Source: Aplysia californica (lineage: Eukaryota > Mollusca > Gastropoda > Aplysiida > Aplysiidae). From it: a stretch of DNA of 64,000 nucleotides. Positions 22,431 to 34,329 of the stretch are shown here, piece after piece. Position numbers and translations under genes: made by a program. The stretch covers positions 57,978 through 121,977 of the forward strand of contig NW_004797549.1 of assembly GCF_000002075.1 (NCBI RefSeq), in the 5' to 3' direction. The notes under the pieces are model-generated. The model made no database searches and was not told the origin of the DNA. It saw nothing but the letters and a program-made list of their open reading frames with translations. Numbering within the stretch: the first letter of the stretch is position 1; every line of letters begins with the position of its first letter.

Positions 22431-23109
22431 TAGGGATGGGCAGGTTAAGGTACCCAGTATCGGAACTCCCGGCTCTACCGAAGGAGGTGTCAGTACCGGC
22501 ACAAGGCCTCCAGTACCGGCTCTCGGATGGAGCCAACAGCAACGGTTAATACCGGCTCTGAGAAGGAGCCGACGAAGACGAGGTTTTTTTTCCTTACCGG
22601 GCCACGGGAAGTGTGCAGTGTGTAGGCTTAGGTCTAGCAGCTGGGGCGTCAGATGCACAACGCAGTGGGTGACCTTGATACAGGACTTCAGATTCAAAAT
22701 TGACAATCAAAAACGAAGTGTTTGCTTAAATTTAAAATATGGCTTCAAATCAGGTTCCACGCGAGCCACTTTGCTTATTTGATACGCTGATTCCGAAAAT
22801 GAAATCAATTTTTAGCGGCGATAACTATTTTTAAAATTCTGCTTGCAAAATTTAATCCCATGCGGCGGCAAACTTCAAAGGTATTTTGTGTCACAGTTCG
22901 CCTCTCCAATTCTGACTGATGTGTGTGTGTGTGGGGGGGTTTGGGGGGGGGGGGGGGCGGGCGGCGCTGATCGTGGCGTTAGACGCAAGACGCGAAGTCT
23001 GTGACGTCACCTACTGGTGTCACTCTCAGTACCAGTACCGGAGCCGGTACTGGCGGTTCTCGGCCGAGAAAGTACTGACACTGGATTTCGCCGGTACCGC
23101 CCACCACTA
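22431..23109. mobile_element. Non-autonomous hAT element with perfect 8-bp target duplication
   Basis: CCCTAAAC at 22423-22430 is repeated exactly at 23110-23117. The element begins TAGGGATGGGCAGG and its other end, on the minus strand, begins TAGTGGTGGGCGG, classic hAT termini. The interior of 679 bases is rich in GGTACC/CCGGTAC palindromes and has a poly-G run (about 22930-22960). No transposase is encoded. Intact ends and an exact TSD point to a fairly recent insertion. Confidence 0.85.
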
Positions 23110-23454
23110 CCCTAAACCTCTGCAATGGAGCACCCCTCAATTTCGACGCCTTCTTGCCGATGTTGTACATTTTTTACCGCAGCGCTTTGGCAGGAACTGA
23201 CTCATTTTGAAGCCATTTCAGAAGCCAGTTGGCTGCGGTGATCGATTTCATTGTTGACGTTTCTCTAATCATGTCTAAAACGATGCCATTTGTTAGTAGT
23301 GTAGTGGCAGGGGCCCCGTATTTTTCAATAAGATCGTCTCTGTGTATATCCATTGTGGGACAGTGTCCTATTGTAGGGTAGATTTAAGATGCGCTTAGAT
23401 AATATATAAGTCATGGGAATAGTTCGCATGTGTAGGCTACAAAAAAAAAAAACT

Positions 23455-23545
23455 CGTACTAAACAGATTTTTATATCTCTCCCCCCCACCCCCACCCCTC
23501 TCTCTCTCTCTCTTTCTGTCACACACACACACATGCACGCGAGCA
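23455..23545. repeat. Low-complexity CT/CA tract
   Basis: C-rich run, then (CT)n and (AC)n. Confidence 0.8.
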
Positions 23546-24499
23546 TGTACGCACGCGTGAACGATAGCAATGTAAGAACGTGATCATCTTCCCAGACTGG
23601 ACTGAATTTTTAATAATTATGTATCACACTCTATAATAACAATCTTTCTGACCTCCTACTACCTCACTTTTCGAAACACAGCAAAGTGGACGAGTCCAAG
23701 TATGTGCTTTCACAAGAGGGGGGAGATAGGGTTTCATAACGCAAACACAATGGTCATATCACTTCTCAAGATGTTTCCTTTTCTGTTTCTATTCTTCTCT
23801 CATGCAATTAAACAAATAAAAATGACTACATCTATTGTATTGTGACTAAAATGCGACACAAATGCAAGTTATCAACCCCCCGTTTGGTGTTCAAATGTCC
23901 TTTCCCCCCCCCCCCCCCCCGCTTCGAGTTCATATAACCGGGCCTCGTTTTGCGGCCCATGGCTGATGACGTCACCGGTGGAATTTTCCGAGCCGCCAGT
24001 CGTTCACCCAGCATGCGCAAATGGCAATGCCGTTTTACCTGTAGTTACCCCCACATTTTAAGGGAATAAAGAAAAATGGTGTACAACTTACCAGTCAGTT
24101 TGACAAATCACAGCTCCAGAAAATCTTCAAACCGCACCACATTGAACACTTTCGCAAACGTTTTCGACGGGTTACTGAATGAGTACAAAGTTGTCAAACT
24201 AAACACTGCGAGATTGGCCTCTTTTCTGATTGGCTGCCAAGTTTCATTCATATCCATTCACGAGAAGCAACGTGAGAGCGAGTTGAAGACAACAACCTTT
24301 GCGTTAGCTCGTCCCACGAAACACCCCCGCGGCGGGGGTCAAAAATCGGCAGAACAAAATGCGCTCGGTGGGCATTGCTAAATAGTTGTCAGATTTTACT
24401 AATTTGCTGAAATTTGAATATGTTATGTATATATGAATGCACAGTCTGGACAAAAGGGGAGGAGGGGGGGGAGTTAAAACATTGGTTTTCAGGACCAAC

Positions 24500-24875
24500 T
24501 CTATGAGTAAAGTCTTGAGTGTGATCCTTAACTCCACTGCAGTCAAAGCATCATTAGACCCAGCCGTAGATCTAGTCTCTGGCAGCTCTAGCGTTGATCC
24601 CCTGCCACTTCCATTATCGTCAATATTATCATCGATGTTATGCGAAACAATGCTATTGTTTTCAACAGTCATATCTACTGATATATCTGACTAGGAATCA
24701 TCATATGGGTCTGGTTCAGAATCAAAAAAGCCAAAAATATTGCGGTCTGATGGGCCTGGCAGCGAAAAGTCACTCATTGTAAAAATTCCAAATTCTTGGA
24801 GTAGAACTGCACTTATGACGTTATCGATATTTTCTGCTCTCGACAGATAAAGTTGACCAGCGGTATAGGGTTTAA
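24500..24875 (-). mobile_element. piggyBac-like N-terminal remnant
   Basis: TTAA at 24876-24879 is followed on the minus strand by CCCTTAAACCCTATACCGC. Then ATG (about 24777) opens SDFSLPGPSDRNIFGFFDSE then PDPYDDS, one in-frame TAG, and an acidic stretch SDISVDMTVENNSIVSHNID. This is the acidic N-terminal layout of piggyBac transposases. The catalytic domain and the second TTAA end were not found. Confidence 0.5.
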
Positions 24876-24889
24876 GGGTTAACACAAGG

Positions 24890-25130
24890 AAAGAGCAAGA
24901 CCGACTGACAAAAGCAACAGAGATGAATAACTGGACACGATAATGGCCATTTTACACCAGAAATGAGCAAGATGGATTGACAGAAACAACAGACCGAAAG
25001 TGAAGAAGAATAACTTGACACAATAATGCTTCTTTAGCACTAGGAAAAAAACAAGATTGAAAGACAGAAACAATAGACTGAGAATACAGAAGAATAGCTT
25101 ACCAGTGGCAGAACCCTCCAAATACCCGCA
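24890..25130 (+). repeat. Three tandem family B-like units
   Basis: Three loose ~70-base units, each with 'agcaagac/atg..tgacaga' then 'aacaacagac' and 'gaataact', ending near agcttaccagtggcagaacc, which matches the family B end. Confidence 0.45.
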
Positions 25131-25444
25131 TAAATATATAATCAATGAGTCAATGTTATAATCTCCTTGAAAAAAAAAGCATGCGAGCCCACGATGGTAT
25201 GAACCAATAGCCCAGTCAGCCGACAGACATCATCACACACACAAAGTCTAAAGAAACTAGAGCTCGCAGATTCACAGCATCTCCTAGATAAACATAAAGA
25301 AAGCCATGTATCCTTGTGCACCCATTTGAAACTGAAACAATAATAATGAAAATAAATGTAACTGACAATAAGAGTGAAAAAAACCCAACCCATGTACAAT
25401 CCAAAAGCTGAAGGCCCACCCATCAACAATTTCGTCCATACTCG

Positions 25445-28400
25445 TCAAGAAAGTTTGAATACCCCGCTGTTCTTCATCCCTCTCATCTCCTCTTTCTTCT
25501 GCTTCCTCCTCTGCTGCTCCAGCTGTCTCTCCATCCTCTCCTTCTTCTTCTTCTCTTTGATGGCCTCCTCTGCCTGCCAGGTGAGATCCTCCAGGGCCTC
25601 CCCAGTGTCCCACGCGTTGGTCCCGTCCTCCCACTCGCCCAGCTCTGAGGTCTGGTGGAACAACAGGAGATAAAAAAATGTCATAGCCACATCATAGCAT
25701 TTAATCCTTGAGTTTGTTTGTTTGTTTTACTATGGTTTTACGGCGCTCGCAACTCCATAAGGTCATATGAGCGACGGCAAAGGGGTAGATGTCAACAGCG
25801 AAGTCCAAAAAGGGAATCAAGCTTACTCTGCTCACCTCTCTGGCCTCAACAGCACAAAGTCTGCTTTGACTGTCAAGGCACTCCGGAAATAGCAGTTCAA
25901 GAGAGTGACAAACATAAAAAAAGAAATAGAGGAAAAATTACAGTAATAAGGATGAGGAAAGAAAAATCAGCAGTTCCGCCTATGTTGTTCCTGCACAGTA
26001 TGAGCATGACATTGATGAATCAGCCCATTTACAATTCTACTGTGCATAAGAACATCTTAATATCCCCTTTGGGAATAGCCAAAAGACACTTCAGTCAGTA
26101 GCACTGCCATGGGGGGAATGAGTTTGTAAAAAATAAGAGAGGATAAGATAAGACAAGATAGGACAATATTGGATAAGATAAGGTAAGGTGAGATAAGATA
26201 AGACAAGATCAGATAAGATAAGATAAGACAAGATAAGGTAAGATAAGACACACACAAACAATAGTCAACCAGTATCATATCAAAAAGTATCTTTTCTTAA
26301 TTTCTAGTAGTCACACATGAGAATTCACAACAGCGTGTAGAAATAATTTTCATTCACGATTACAGCAAGTCTAGGGGTTCTTGCATAACATTTGTTACCT
26401 AACCGTCATAGGATTAGTTCCCAGTGCAACAACAAAGGACATTAAACCCAAAACCAGCGGGAAAATGCCGATTTCTCTAATTTCATTATTTTGACAAGTG
26501 CCTGATTTCACCACGCTCCCCCAACATATATGAGCAGAAGGTCAGAGATGTTACAAGAGAGTAATAAACACAAAAAGGATGGTAGTTATTTGATCAGAAA
26601 GAAGGAAAGAATATTAAGCCACACTAGAGCACCCGCAAAATACCTACATTGGAACTACAATAAGCTTTCAAGCAAAAGAGATATATAAAAACACTACAAA
26701 CCATCATTATAACTTTAATAGCAACAAATTTAGGCCAACACCCCAAACTGCGAGAACAAACCGTCACTTACAAGGGCAGGCACATCAGACATGACAGTCA
26801 TTCTGTTCATCAGTGACCCTGTTGTGCTCGGAGGAGGGGATTCCTTCTTGCGTATCAAAATCTGCAGAGAGAAAAAAAATTAAAAAATTAACAGTGCCTG
26901 AATCTGATTTGAAGTAAATGAATGTTAATGAGCTGTGAAGACAGTGTAACCAGCATCTCTAAAGGCTTTAAAAGGACATACTCCAGACTCTTTCATCTAC
27001 TTGATTACTTGATCATGGGAACAACATCATAGCGCTCCAGGCATGGCCATACGTGCTCCCCGCCCAATATCCACCTCAAGAGTCCATCTGCTGATCATTC
27101 CGGTGTTCATTCAGTACCATTCTGGTTCTGCCACTTCCTCTTTCATTTACTAAGTATTATGTCAACATTGTCCTGCACTTTATACTTCCATGAGCCATAC
27201 GAAAGGATGTTTAAAATATGATAATTCTCTTTTCATGTTTTGGAAAAACTAGTCAAATGGACAGCAATAATAAACAAAAAGAAAAGAAATAGGATCATTT
27301 TTCATGAAGTGCCATCATCATAAATCTTCTCAAAAAACATGTTGTAGTGTATTGCTTTTCAATCAAGTCACACTTCCAATATAATAAATAATAAATGACA
27401 TTTACATAGCGCTCAACCCCGAATAAAGTACACAGGCTCTGAGCAATATCATATAAAAGCAACAAAGAAAACAGTTTGGGCTGACTCGTAACGCTTAGAA
27501 ATGTTCTATGCCCCCACTGACAGGCACCAGAAGCGAGGGGAGGATGGGATGTTGTGTAGCACACTGCTATCAATAAGCTATACAGGAAGTTGAGGAAGAC
27601 TATAATAAAACCGGCCCCGTTGGATTATGCGATTGTGCGTTGCGGCGCGGCCGCGTTTTTTTTAAAGCGCAATTCTGCAACACTTGCATAATTTTGGATT
27701 CCCCGCGTTTTTTCACGTTTTTTTTCCAGTTTTTCACAAAACAATTAATTAACACCTCGCCATTTGACTTAAGGGAAGTAATCACCGTAATAAGTCTCAT
27801 TTAAGTGACAAGTTGATATTTCCCTTGTTAGAAGATCTTGGTTATGGGTTGGGATTTTGTTCCTGGGCATGTTCAATTTTTCAATCCATCAAAAGTTGTT
27901 GTTCTCATGTCTGCTTATGTTTCGTGTTTGACAGGTGTCCCTGGTTTTAGTAATGTGCCAGCATCAGAGGTCCAGAAGTCCTTTTTTTTTTTACATTTTT
28001 CTTTCCACTATAGAGAAATCTGCAGCTGAAAGTTACAGAGATCATATTTTTTTGGTTGTTTTTTTTTTCTTTCCAAATACACAACAAATTACTGATACTG
28101 ATATGTTCTGTTTTCAATTTTTCTGTACATCATGAAAATTCTTGTTGAAAAGAGCAAAACATGTCGTGAATGGTGATATGGTAACTTGCATAATTTTTTC
28201 ATAATTTTGCTTTTTTTTTTTTTTCATAATTCCGCCATCTAAATTTGAATAATTCTACGGGGACAGATAAAAAGGAGAAAGAAACATGGAAAACAAACTT
28301 GACATTTAACAGTGCAGCTAGCAAGAAATGGACAAAATGACAGAGGTGCCAGTGACAAAAAAATATCGAGAAGGACAATAAAGTCAAGCACTAGATGCAA

Positions 28401-30815
28401 CAGTTGACTTATTACTTTAGGCTGCTTTTTCACATCAGGCGTCATGTCTTGAAAGAAATTGGGCTCTGGTTCGGGCTCTGGTTGTGACATTTTCTGGTTG
28501 TAGTAGTAGTTCTGAATGCTGGAGCTGGGCACACCTGGCCGTGCCACCGCTCCATTGGCACCCTGACTTTGAGCAGGGCCAGGACCAGGGTAAAATCCTG
28601 CCTGTGGTGGCTCAGGGCCGCCACCTACAGGAGGTTCATTCCATGAGTCCCACGCCTCCATCTCAAGCTGACCGTGAAGGAAAGAAAAGATATACTCCAG
28701 TTATGAAATTTGTTTTAGTAACCATTTTATGGAACTTGCAACATGATTATAGGTGTTACAAGAAAAAAATTTTTTTTTTAAAAAGAAGAAGGCCAGATAA
28801 GGACGATAGATGTTTGACAGGAAAGAGAAAGCAAACCGCACGAGAACACCCACCATCCAACCATTAATTATGAAAAGCCATTTTGATAATTAGTCCATCT
28901 TTTTCATTGTACTCTTATGATTATAATGTGATATGCATATTCGTCGTTGATTGTTCTCTGATAGTATGAATAGCTGCTTATGTGTTCGTGGTAATCTATT
29001 TAAGAGCATTCATATAATGCATGTTCATTCACTTGTATTTTATGTTACTTTGAAGGTCACCTATAGCGGCATTGTATGGAGTGGGCACTTCAGAAATTAT
29101 CTGCTTTACTATTACTATTAATGTGTTTGTAGGGAAAAAAAAAGAGAAATGAACAAAGAAAAATGAAAGGTAGAAAGGAAAAAAGCATCAATTTAAGTGA
29201 ATTTTAATCCAGAGGCACTGCTTAGTTTTCTTTAGTAAGAGTTTTACCACACTTGAAACACAACATGGACATATAAGTGCCGAAGACTAGAAGTGTACAG
29301 TAACAAGAGAGTAACAAACACAAAAACAAAGGGGGAGAGATAAGGATGATAGATGTTTGATAACTCAACTAAACATAAAAAGTACACCATGTCGAAGAGT
29401 CTAAGTTGCCTCTGTCATAGTCCAACAAAAAAAAATATTTAAGAGTTGAGAGATTTCAAAAAGAGCTAATGATTTTTCAAGTAGGAATACACTTCTGAAA
29501 AAGTGTTAGCATTCAAAATCATTAGATATAGCACTACGAAAACATAGGTATTCCACTTGAACGTAAAAACAAGATGACACCAAACACAAAATATAAATAG
29601 ATAGTATGGCAAGGAAGATTACATACTTTTTAAAAATAAGTTTTTGTGTGGAAAAAAAATCACATGCACTTGTGGGAAGGCAGCAGAGAGTAGACAGAGG
29701 ATGGGTGACTGATGAGCAAAATGTCAGAAATTAGCACAACCCAATTTCATTGACTAAGGATTATACTGAGCCTTCTTTAATGGGGATAAATTGTGAGGCA
29801 TCGTGGTGGAATCAGGCTCTCGTCAATATTTGGGCATGTAGAATTATTGGTATCATCTTGTAGCTTGTTCACTTGTCTTTATTTGGATGAAAAAAATATC
29901 CATTTATCTTGAATACAAGTGGAGATAGTTGCGAATGAAGGAGGTGGAGTTGCCTGTTTTCACAGGTACAATTAGTGAGAAAATGGCCGCCAAAGATTAG
30001 TTATTTCCTTAGCTTACAAGTTGGTGGTAACAGAAAATTTACATTTTTTGTACTTTTAATCAACGTTTTTCAGAAAAATCCACACAGAAACTAGTTCTTT
30101 AATGGGCATGAAAGGTGTTGAGCCAAAAAACAAAAATTTGATAAAAATTCACAAACCTGTGAAAAATGCAAGTTTCTGCACTTTGATAATTTTGACGAGA
30201 GCCTGATTCCACCACACTGGCTCACAATTTATTCTTTAAAAAAACAAACGAGGCCTGAAAGTATGTGAAGAAGGGACTTACATTTCAACCTAAACGAGAT
30301 GTGATACAGCGGGACAGAGTTTGGGACTTCAGTGCTTTCATGCCATATCTCCATTTTTCATAACAGTGAAAACAGTTCATAACAAAGAGTGAGCTTAAGG
30401 AAAAGTCACATTTTCACAGTTTAAAAAATGGAAATACCACAGGAAAGCACTGAGGTCGCGAGTAGGAGATCATAGACCAGGACAAAAGTGCATGAAGAGC
30501 TCTTGTAGGTGGCCTGTACTCTGGTATGGGGTGAGAAAGGCTGATGATGATGTTGAAGATAATGACAACGATGATAATGAATGAATACATTATAATCTAT
30601 ACTTTCAGTTTACTTACCTCCTCCTCTTCTGCATTCACTTGTCCATAAGAGGACGGTGTGTCAATCCTCAAGTCACCAGTCCCAATGGACGTCAGTTCCG
30701 ATCCATCAGATTCAGATGACCTCCGACGCCGACATACCAATCGGCGAAAAGGTCGGAATACAGAACAAAGAAGACTGTACACCGACTTGAAGACATTCCA
30801 CACAACTTGTAACAT
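25445..30815 (-). CDS. EBAG9: EBAG9 / RCAS1 orthologue, complete, four coding exons
   Basis: Coding exons on the minus strand: 30815-30618 (ATG at 30815; the exon begins at 30841 after a ttgacag acceptor), 28667-28416, 26861-26772 and 25651-25445. All junctions are phase 0, giving 248 residues. EBAG9 is a Golgi/vesicle-associated type III membrane protein that in mammals restrains regulated secretion. Seen here: an N-terminal hydrophobic and Cys-containing anchor (MLQVVWNVFKSVYSLLCSVF) followed by Arg-rich RRLVCRRRR; the tryptophan motif MEAWDSWNE (human VEEWTSWDE); FFQDMTPDVKKQPK (human YFKDMTPTIRKTQK); TSELGEW...TNAW...WQAEEA; a charged coiled coil at about 205-240; and the C-terminus GVFKLS (human GVKLS). 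Exon 2 adds a Pro/Gly-rich insert absent in human as I remember it. Non-coding upstream exon(s) are likely but not located. It is head to head with LKAAEAR1. Confidence 0.95.
25726..25950 (+). repeat. Family A repeat, diverged or interrupted
   Basis: The clear head at 25726-25785 (ggttttacggcgctcgcaac) is followed by unrelated sequence, then agagtgacaaacataaaaaa at 25902. It lies in EBAG9 intron 4 (25652-26771). Confidence 0.5.
26130..26255. repeat. (GATAAGATAA)n satellite-like tract
   Basis: About 125 bases of imperfect ggataagataagacaagata. Confidence 0.85.
26463..26522. mobile_element. Family C MITE, one end only
   Basis: tttgacaagtgcctgatttc then accacgctcccccaacata. The rest of the element is missing. 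Confidence 0.5.
26538..26645 (+). repeat. Family A repeat, 3' part
   Basis: gatgttacaagagagtaata to agccacactagagcacccgc, about 130 bases upstream (plus sense) of EBAG9 coding exon 3. Confidence 0.55.
27380..27565. repeat. Family N SINE
   Basis: ataataaatgacatttacat then agcgctcaaccccgaataaa, tatgcccccactgacaggca downstream. In the EBAG9 intron. Confidence 0.5.
27608..28269. mobile_element. Family M MITE, long version
   Basis: Left CCGGCCCCGTTGGATTATGC; the right end on the minus strand TCTGTCCCCGTAGAATTATT. Repeated 'cttgcataatttt' inside links it to the 10277 element. It lies in the EBAG9 intron between 26861 and 28416 and has no coding potential. Confidence 0.5.
28710..28862 (+). repeat. 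Family A repeat
   Basis: ttttagtaaccattttatgg to aacacccaccatccaaccat. It starts only about 45 bases from the EBAG9 exon edge at 28667. Confidence 0.6.
29226..29365 (+). repeat. Family A repeat
   Basis: ttttctttagtaagagtttt to ggatgatagatgtttgataa. The last third is missing. Confidence 0.6.
29789..30229. mobile_element. Family C MITE, model copy, intact TIRs and TA target
   Basis: 441 bases between TA dinucleotides (29787-29788 and 30230-30231). The left TIR AATTGTGAGGCATCGTGGTG then GAATCAGGCTCTCGTCAA is inverted at the right end with only a few mismatches over ~38 bases. No open frame. TA target and TIR form fit the Tc1/mariner superfamily. It lies in the EBAG9 intron 28668-30617. Confidence 0.85.
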
Positions 30816-31104
30816 GACTGCTAATAGCTTTCTTTTTGCTCCTGTCAAAGGGAAAGTATAAAAAAAGATTTTTTTAAAAAAATTTCTATCAAATAATAGA
30901 TGGGACAATGGATTTATGGGCAACATTCAACCCCATGACTGTGCTAAAAACCTATAAACTTATCTCATGTCTCCATAATGAATCCACCATCCAGTAAATT
31001 ATCCCTCAGTGACAAAAATTTCTGTTTTGTTTCATCACTATTCCAGCTTTGAGAAACTTTTGAATAACGAGAGTGACATCCTTTGGAAGCTTTGAGCTCA
31101 TATT

Positions 31105-31175
31105 ATATTATTATATGATATGATATGATATGATATGATATGATATATTATATTAAATATATTGTATCATATTAT
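31105..31175. repeat. (ATATG)n / AT-rich microsatellite
   Basis: Imperfect tatgatatgatatgatat run. Confidence 0.85.
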
Positions 31176-31745
31176 AAATAGACTATTGGACAATATATTT
31201 CTGGACTCAATAACTGATAAAACAAAGCAACCCAGAGCCGAGGCATTGAATGGGAAAGCTTGCTCAGTCCCAATACTTTGTTGTTCACATCCTTTATGGG
31301 TATAAATTCTACCCGATCTTGTCAATGGATATTTAAGCCATCTCTGCAATTCCTTTTCTATTGATGCTGCCTGGCACAGATAACATGAACACTCACACTC
31401 AAAATCATGGATAGCTCGTACAATATGTATGCTATTCCCCAACTAAACAAATATATACTTTTTAGCATTGGAAACTGTTTTCCTCAAACACCAATGGACA
31501 TGTCAAACAGCGGATCTAAAAAAAAAAATTGATCAAATTAATATTTCCTCCCAATTGTCTTGAATTCAAATCGGCCTGTGTGTATGGAAAATAACACACC
31601 CATCATCATCAAGAATATCATGCTAAATGAGCCGGCGAAGCTTGTACCTGCACAACATGATACACACACAGCTGGTATTGAGATGCATCATCGATCATTA
31701 CCTGTAGTGTACAAAAGGCCCAAGAACTTCGTTGAAACTAGTTAT

Positions 31746-33600
31746 ATTACGTGAAGCTGAGTGCTGGGTAGAAGGGTGTGATTAAAAGATGGGTAGTGTG
31801 GCACTCCATTTGGGCTGTATGGTGTGTACATTACGTTTCTTGTTCTTGTTCTTGTTTCAGGAAGCAACATCCCTGCACTCCGGACATGTCCATTGATGCT
31901 CCGTTGCTCTCTCCAAAATGTTGCCGAGGGTCCTTCTACTGATTGTGCCAGTGCACATCTGGTTGAACGTTCTTCTGTTCTTTCCTGCAAGGATGCCAGA
32001 TTTTCCGCCTCCTTTTTTTTATTCCCAAAAGCATCATCCTCTCCACGGCAGTACTGGCCTCTGCCTCCCTATCTTCCTCCTCAATCAGTTGGCGAGAAAG
32101 ACATTTCAGGATCTCGACCCTATCTAGTTGAACCGTATTGTCAACTAAGGTGGCCACACCAGCCAATCTGTCGGCTTTTTCATTTCCCCTAACACCGGCA
32201 TGGCCAGGGCAGAAAATCCATGTGAGCGATCGTATAGGCGTTGGTTCGATAGCTTGAATCCATTCCGTTCTCAGGAAACCTTTTTCGATCCTTCTGAGGG
32301 TACACATGGATTCAGTGATAAGAACAGCATGGGTTGTGTGGGGGCGATCTTGGGTCATCCAATCAAGTGCTTTCGTGATGGCTTCAATTTCCATTCGCAT
32401 ACTTGATGTAGTCCTGCTGCAGGCTCCAGATGCACTGTGTATGATTTTTTTGTTGGCGAATGCAACAAATCCCCATCCACTTCTCTGGCTATCTCTTTTC
32501 ACTGAACCATCTGTATAAATTATAGGATCCCCTGCTTTTGAGTTTGTGTCAACAATCTCGTTGATATTGCTCTCGTTGATGGCAGCCGCAACATTTCTTC
32601 TGTCTCTGCCCATGCTTATTTTGACCTTGGTGAGGTCCCTGTATTCTCCGGCCACCTGCTCCCATTCTTCGCCTGGTGGTAGACTCTCAGGTACACAGAT
32701 TATTCTCAGGGAATCCTCTGCTTCCGCCATCCAAGATTTTCCTCTCTTGATTCTGACTCTCCTGTTGTCATGAAGTGCTTTGTGAAGTGGATGATCCTTC
32801 TTGCCCTTTACATTGAGATACATCTTTGCCTGAGCTATCCTATGGCGTACTCTGATGCCACTTAAACCTAGCAAGTAGCGCATGCACAATATTGGAGTGT
32901 CCTTGGTGCAGCCCAGCACTGCTCTCATTGCCTCATTCTGCACTCTATCCAGCTTTGCGATCTGTGTGTCGGACAGCGTGAGACAGCCCAATCCGTAATC
33001 AATGACAGACAGGATGACCAGCTGCAACATCAGGAAGAGCACTGTTTGCGGAATCAGAGCTGCTGCCATGATCTTGATTGCACCAACACCTCGTTTGGCC
33101 TTTGTTACCACATGATTCACATGCTTGTTGAAGGATAACGACCTGTCGAAGACGATTCCCAGATACTTCAGCTCTGACTGTCTGTCGATAATCTCATAGT
33201 AGCAAGTGATTGGTGGAGTTATGTCTTGGACAATCCTGTTGTTGAGGGAACACCAAAGTACCTGCGCCTTTGAAGGATTGATGACTGCTTCATTTTGGTC
33301 GCACCATTTTACAACTGAGTGAAGTCTTTTCTCCATGTTCCTTGCCATCTGAAGTCTGTCATCTCCGTGCTCGTATGCCATTATGTCATCTGCAAAGCTC
33401 AGGACACGTCCAGATTCTTTCTGATGCATCGTTACTTGTGCAGTGTACACATTGAAAAGCACAGGAGAGAGGGGAGATCCTTGGGGCAGTCCTGGAGCAA
33501 TTGGTACCGGATCTGAAGTCCATTCACCCTGTCTCAGGGCCATTTTTCTCTCCACCAGGGCTACTGCTACCCATCTCACCAGCCCTCAGCAACGATTCTG
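31746..33600 (-). mobile_element. LINE, 5'-truncated: reverse transcriptase plus RNase H
   Basis: The open frame 33579-31936 (547 codons) starts inside the RT. GLPQGSPLSPVLFNVYTAQV and FADDIMAYE are RT motifs (the FADD box replaces YADD). A thumb region follows (ELKYLGIVFD), then an RNase H domain: YTDGSVKRDSQRSGWGFVAF, MRMEIEAITKALDW, LITES, CPGHAGVRGNEKADRLAG. The third catalytic position reads TES where TDS is usual. The frame shifts near 31980; the neighbouring frame (ERSTRCALAQSVEGPSATFW) looks like the true C-terminus. The N-terminal endonuclease and the first RT motifs are missing. The I/Nimb-like group is likely because RNase H is present. The element lies just upstream of EBAG9's known exons. 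Confidence 0.85.
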
Positions 33601-33693
33601 GAGAAAGCGTCGCCAAAGGAGCACGTTCTCCGTCGCTCCTGCGCCGTTTCCCTTTTAGATTTTTACATTACGTTTGTGGGTGTGCTAGTGTCT

Positions 33694-33760
33694 GTACAGT
33701 CAAACCAGCCTTAAAAACGGAAACCTGTGCTAGATGGATACCTGCCTTAACAGAATTTCC
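33694..33760. mobile_element. Tigger-like terminal fragment
   Basis: TACAGTCAAACCAGCCTTAA then AAACGGAAACCTGTG has the CAGT start and 'ccagcctta' text of pogo/Tigger ends. No partner end seen. Confidence 0.3.
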
Positions 33761-33881
33761 CCACTCCCCCCTTGATAAATTCCGGGGTGAGAATAGAAAT
33801 ACGATCTACCTCTCACCCCGGGTGAGACTTGCCAGCGTAGGCTATTCTCACCCGGTGTGAAACAAGACCTGTTTTTCCTCA

Positions 33882-34310
33882 TTTTGGAATACTGTCTGTC
33901 GGTGTGGATGATCAAATTGATAAAAGCCAAGAAAAAATTACGTTATAGCACAAAAGTAAGCTAATTTGATCGTCTCCAAAGATGCTACGGCTATTTCACT
34001 TTTCGAATCGAGCCGAACTACGCGGGTCGCCATTTTGTATTGCCCGGAAGTTCTCGCAAGATCTACTCCTCCCCTCTCTCTCTCTCTTTGTCTCTTTCTG
34101 AATACTGTCTATCGGTGTGGACGATCAAATTGACCAAAACAAAGTTTTAAAAAAGATTTTAAACAAGAAAACTAAATTAATTTGGTAGTCTACAGAGATG
34201 CTACGGCTATTTAACTTTCCGAATCGAGCCGAACTACGCGGGTCGCCATTTTGTTTTGCCCGGAAGTTCTCGCGCTACTCCTCTCTCTCTTTCTCTCTCC
34301 ACTGCCTACA
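33882..34310. promoter_or_regulatory. Two tandem promoter-like cassettes (ETS, YY1, TCTCGCG motifs)
   Basis: Two diverged copies of ~210 bases (33882-34098, 34099-34310) share aatactgtctgtcggtgtgg, gatgctacggctattt, cgagccgaactacgcgggtc and gccattttg. Each ends with CCCGGAAGTTCTCGC. CCGGAAGT is an ETS site, CGCCATTTTG resembles YY1, and TTCTCGCG resembles the TCTCGCGAGA promoter motif. They sit between the head-to-head genes EBAG9 and LKAAEAR1. The motifs and duplication are seen; promoter function is inferred. Confidence 0.45.
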
Positions 34311-34329
34311 GACAAAATTGCACGCTTTT

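Noticed and set aside
31824-32518. Plus-strand open frames over the LINE
   Set aside because: Antisense shadows of the reverse transcriptase/RNase H frame.
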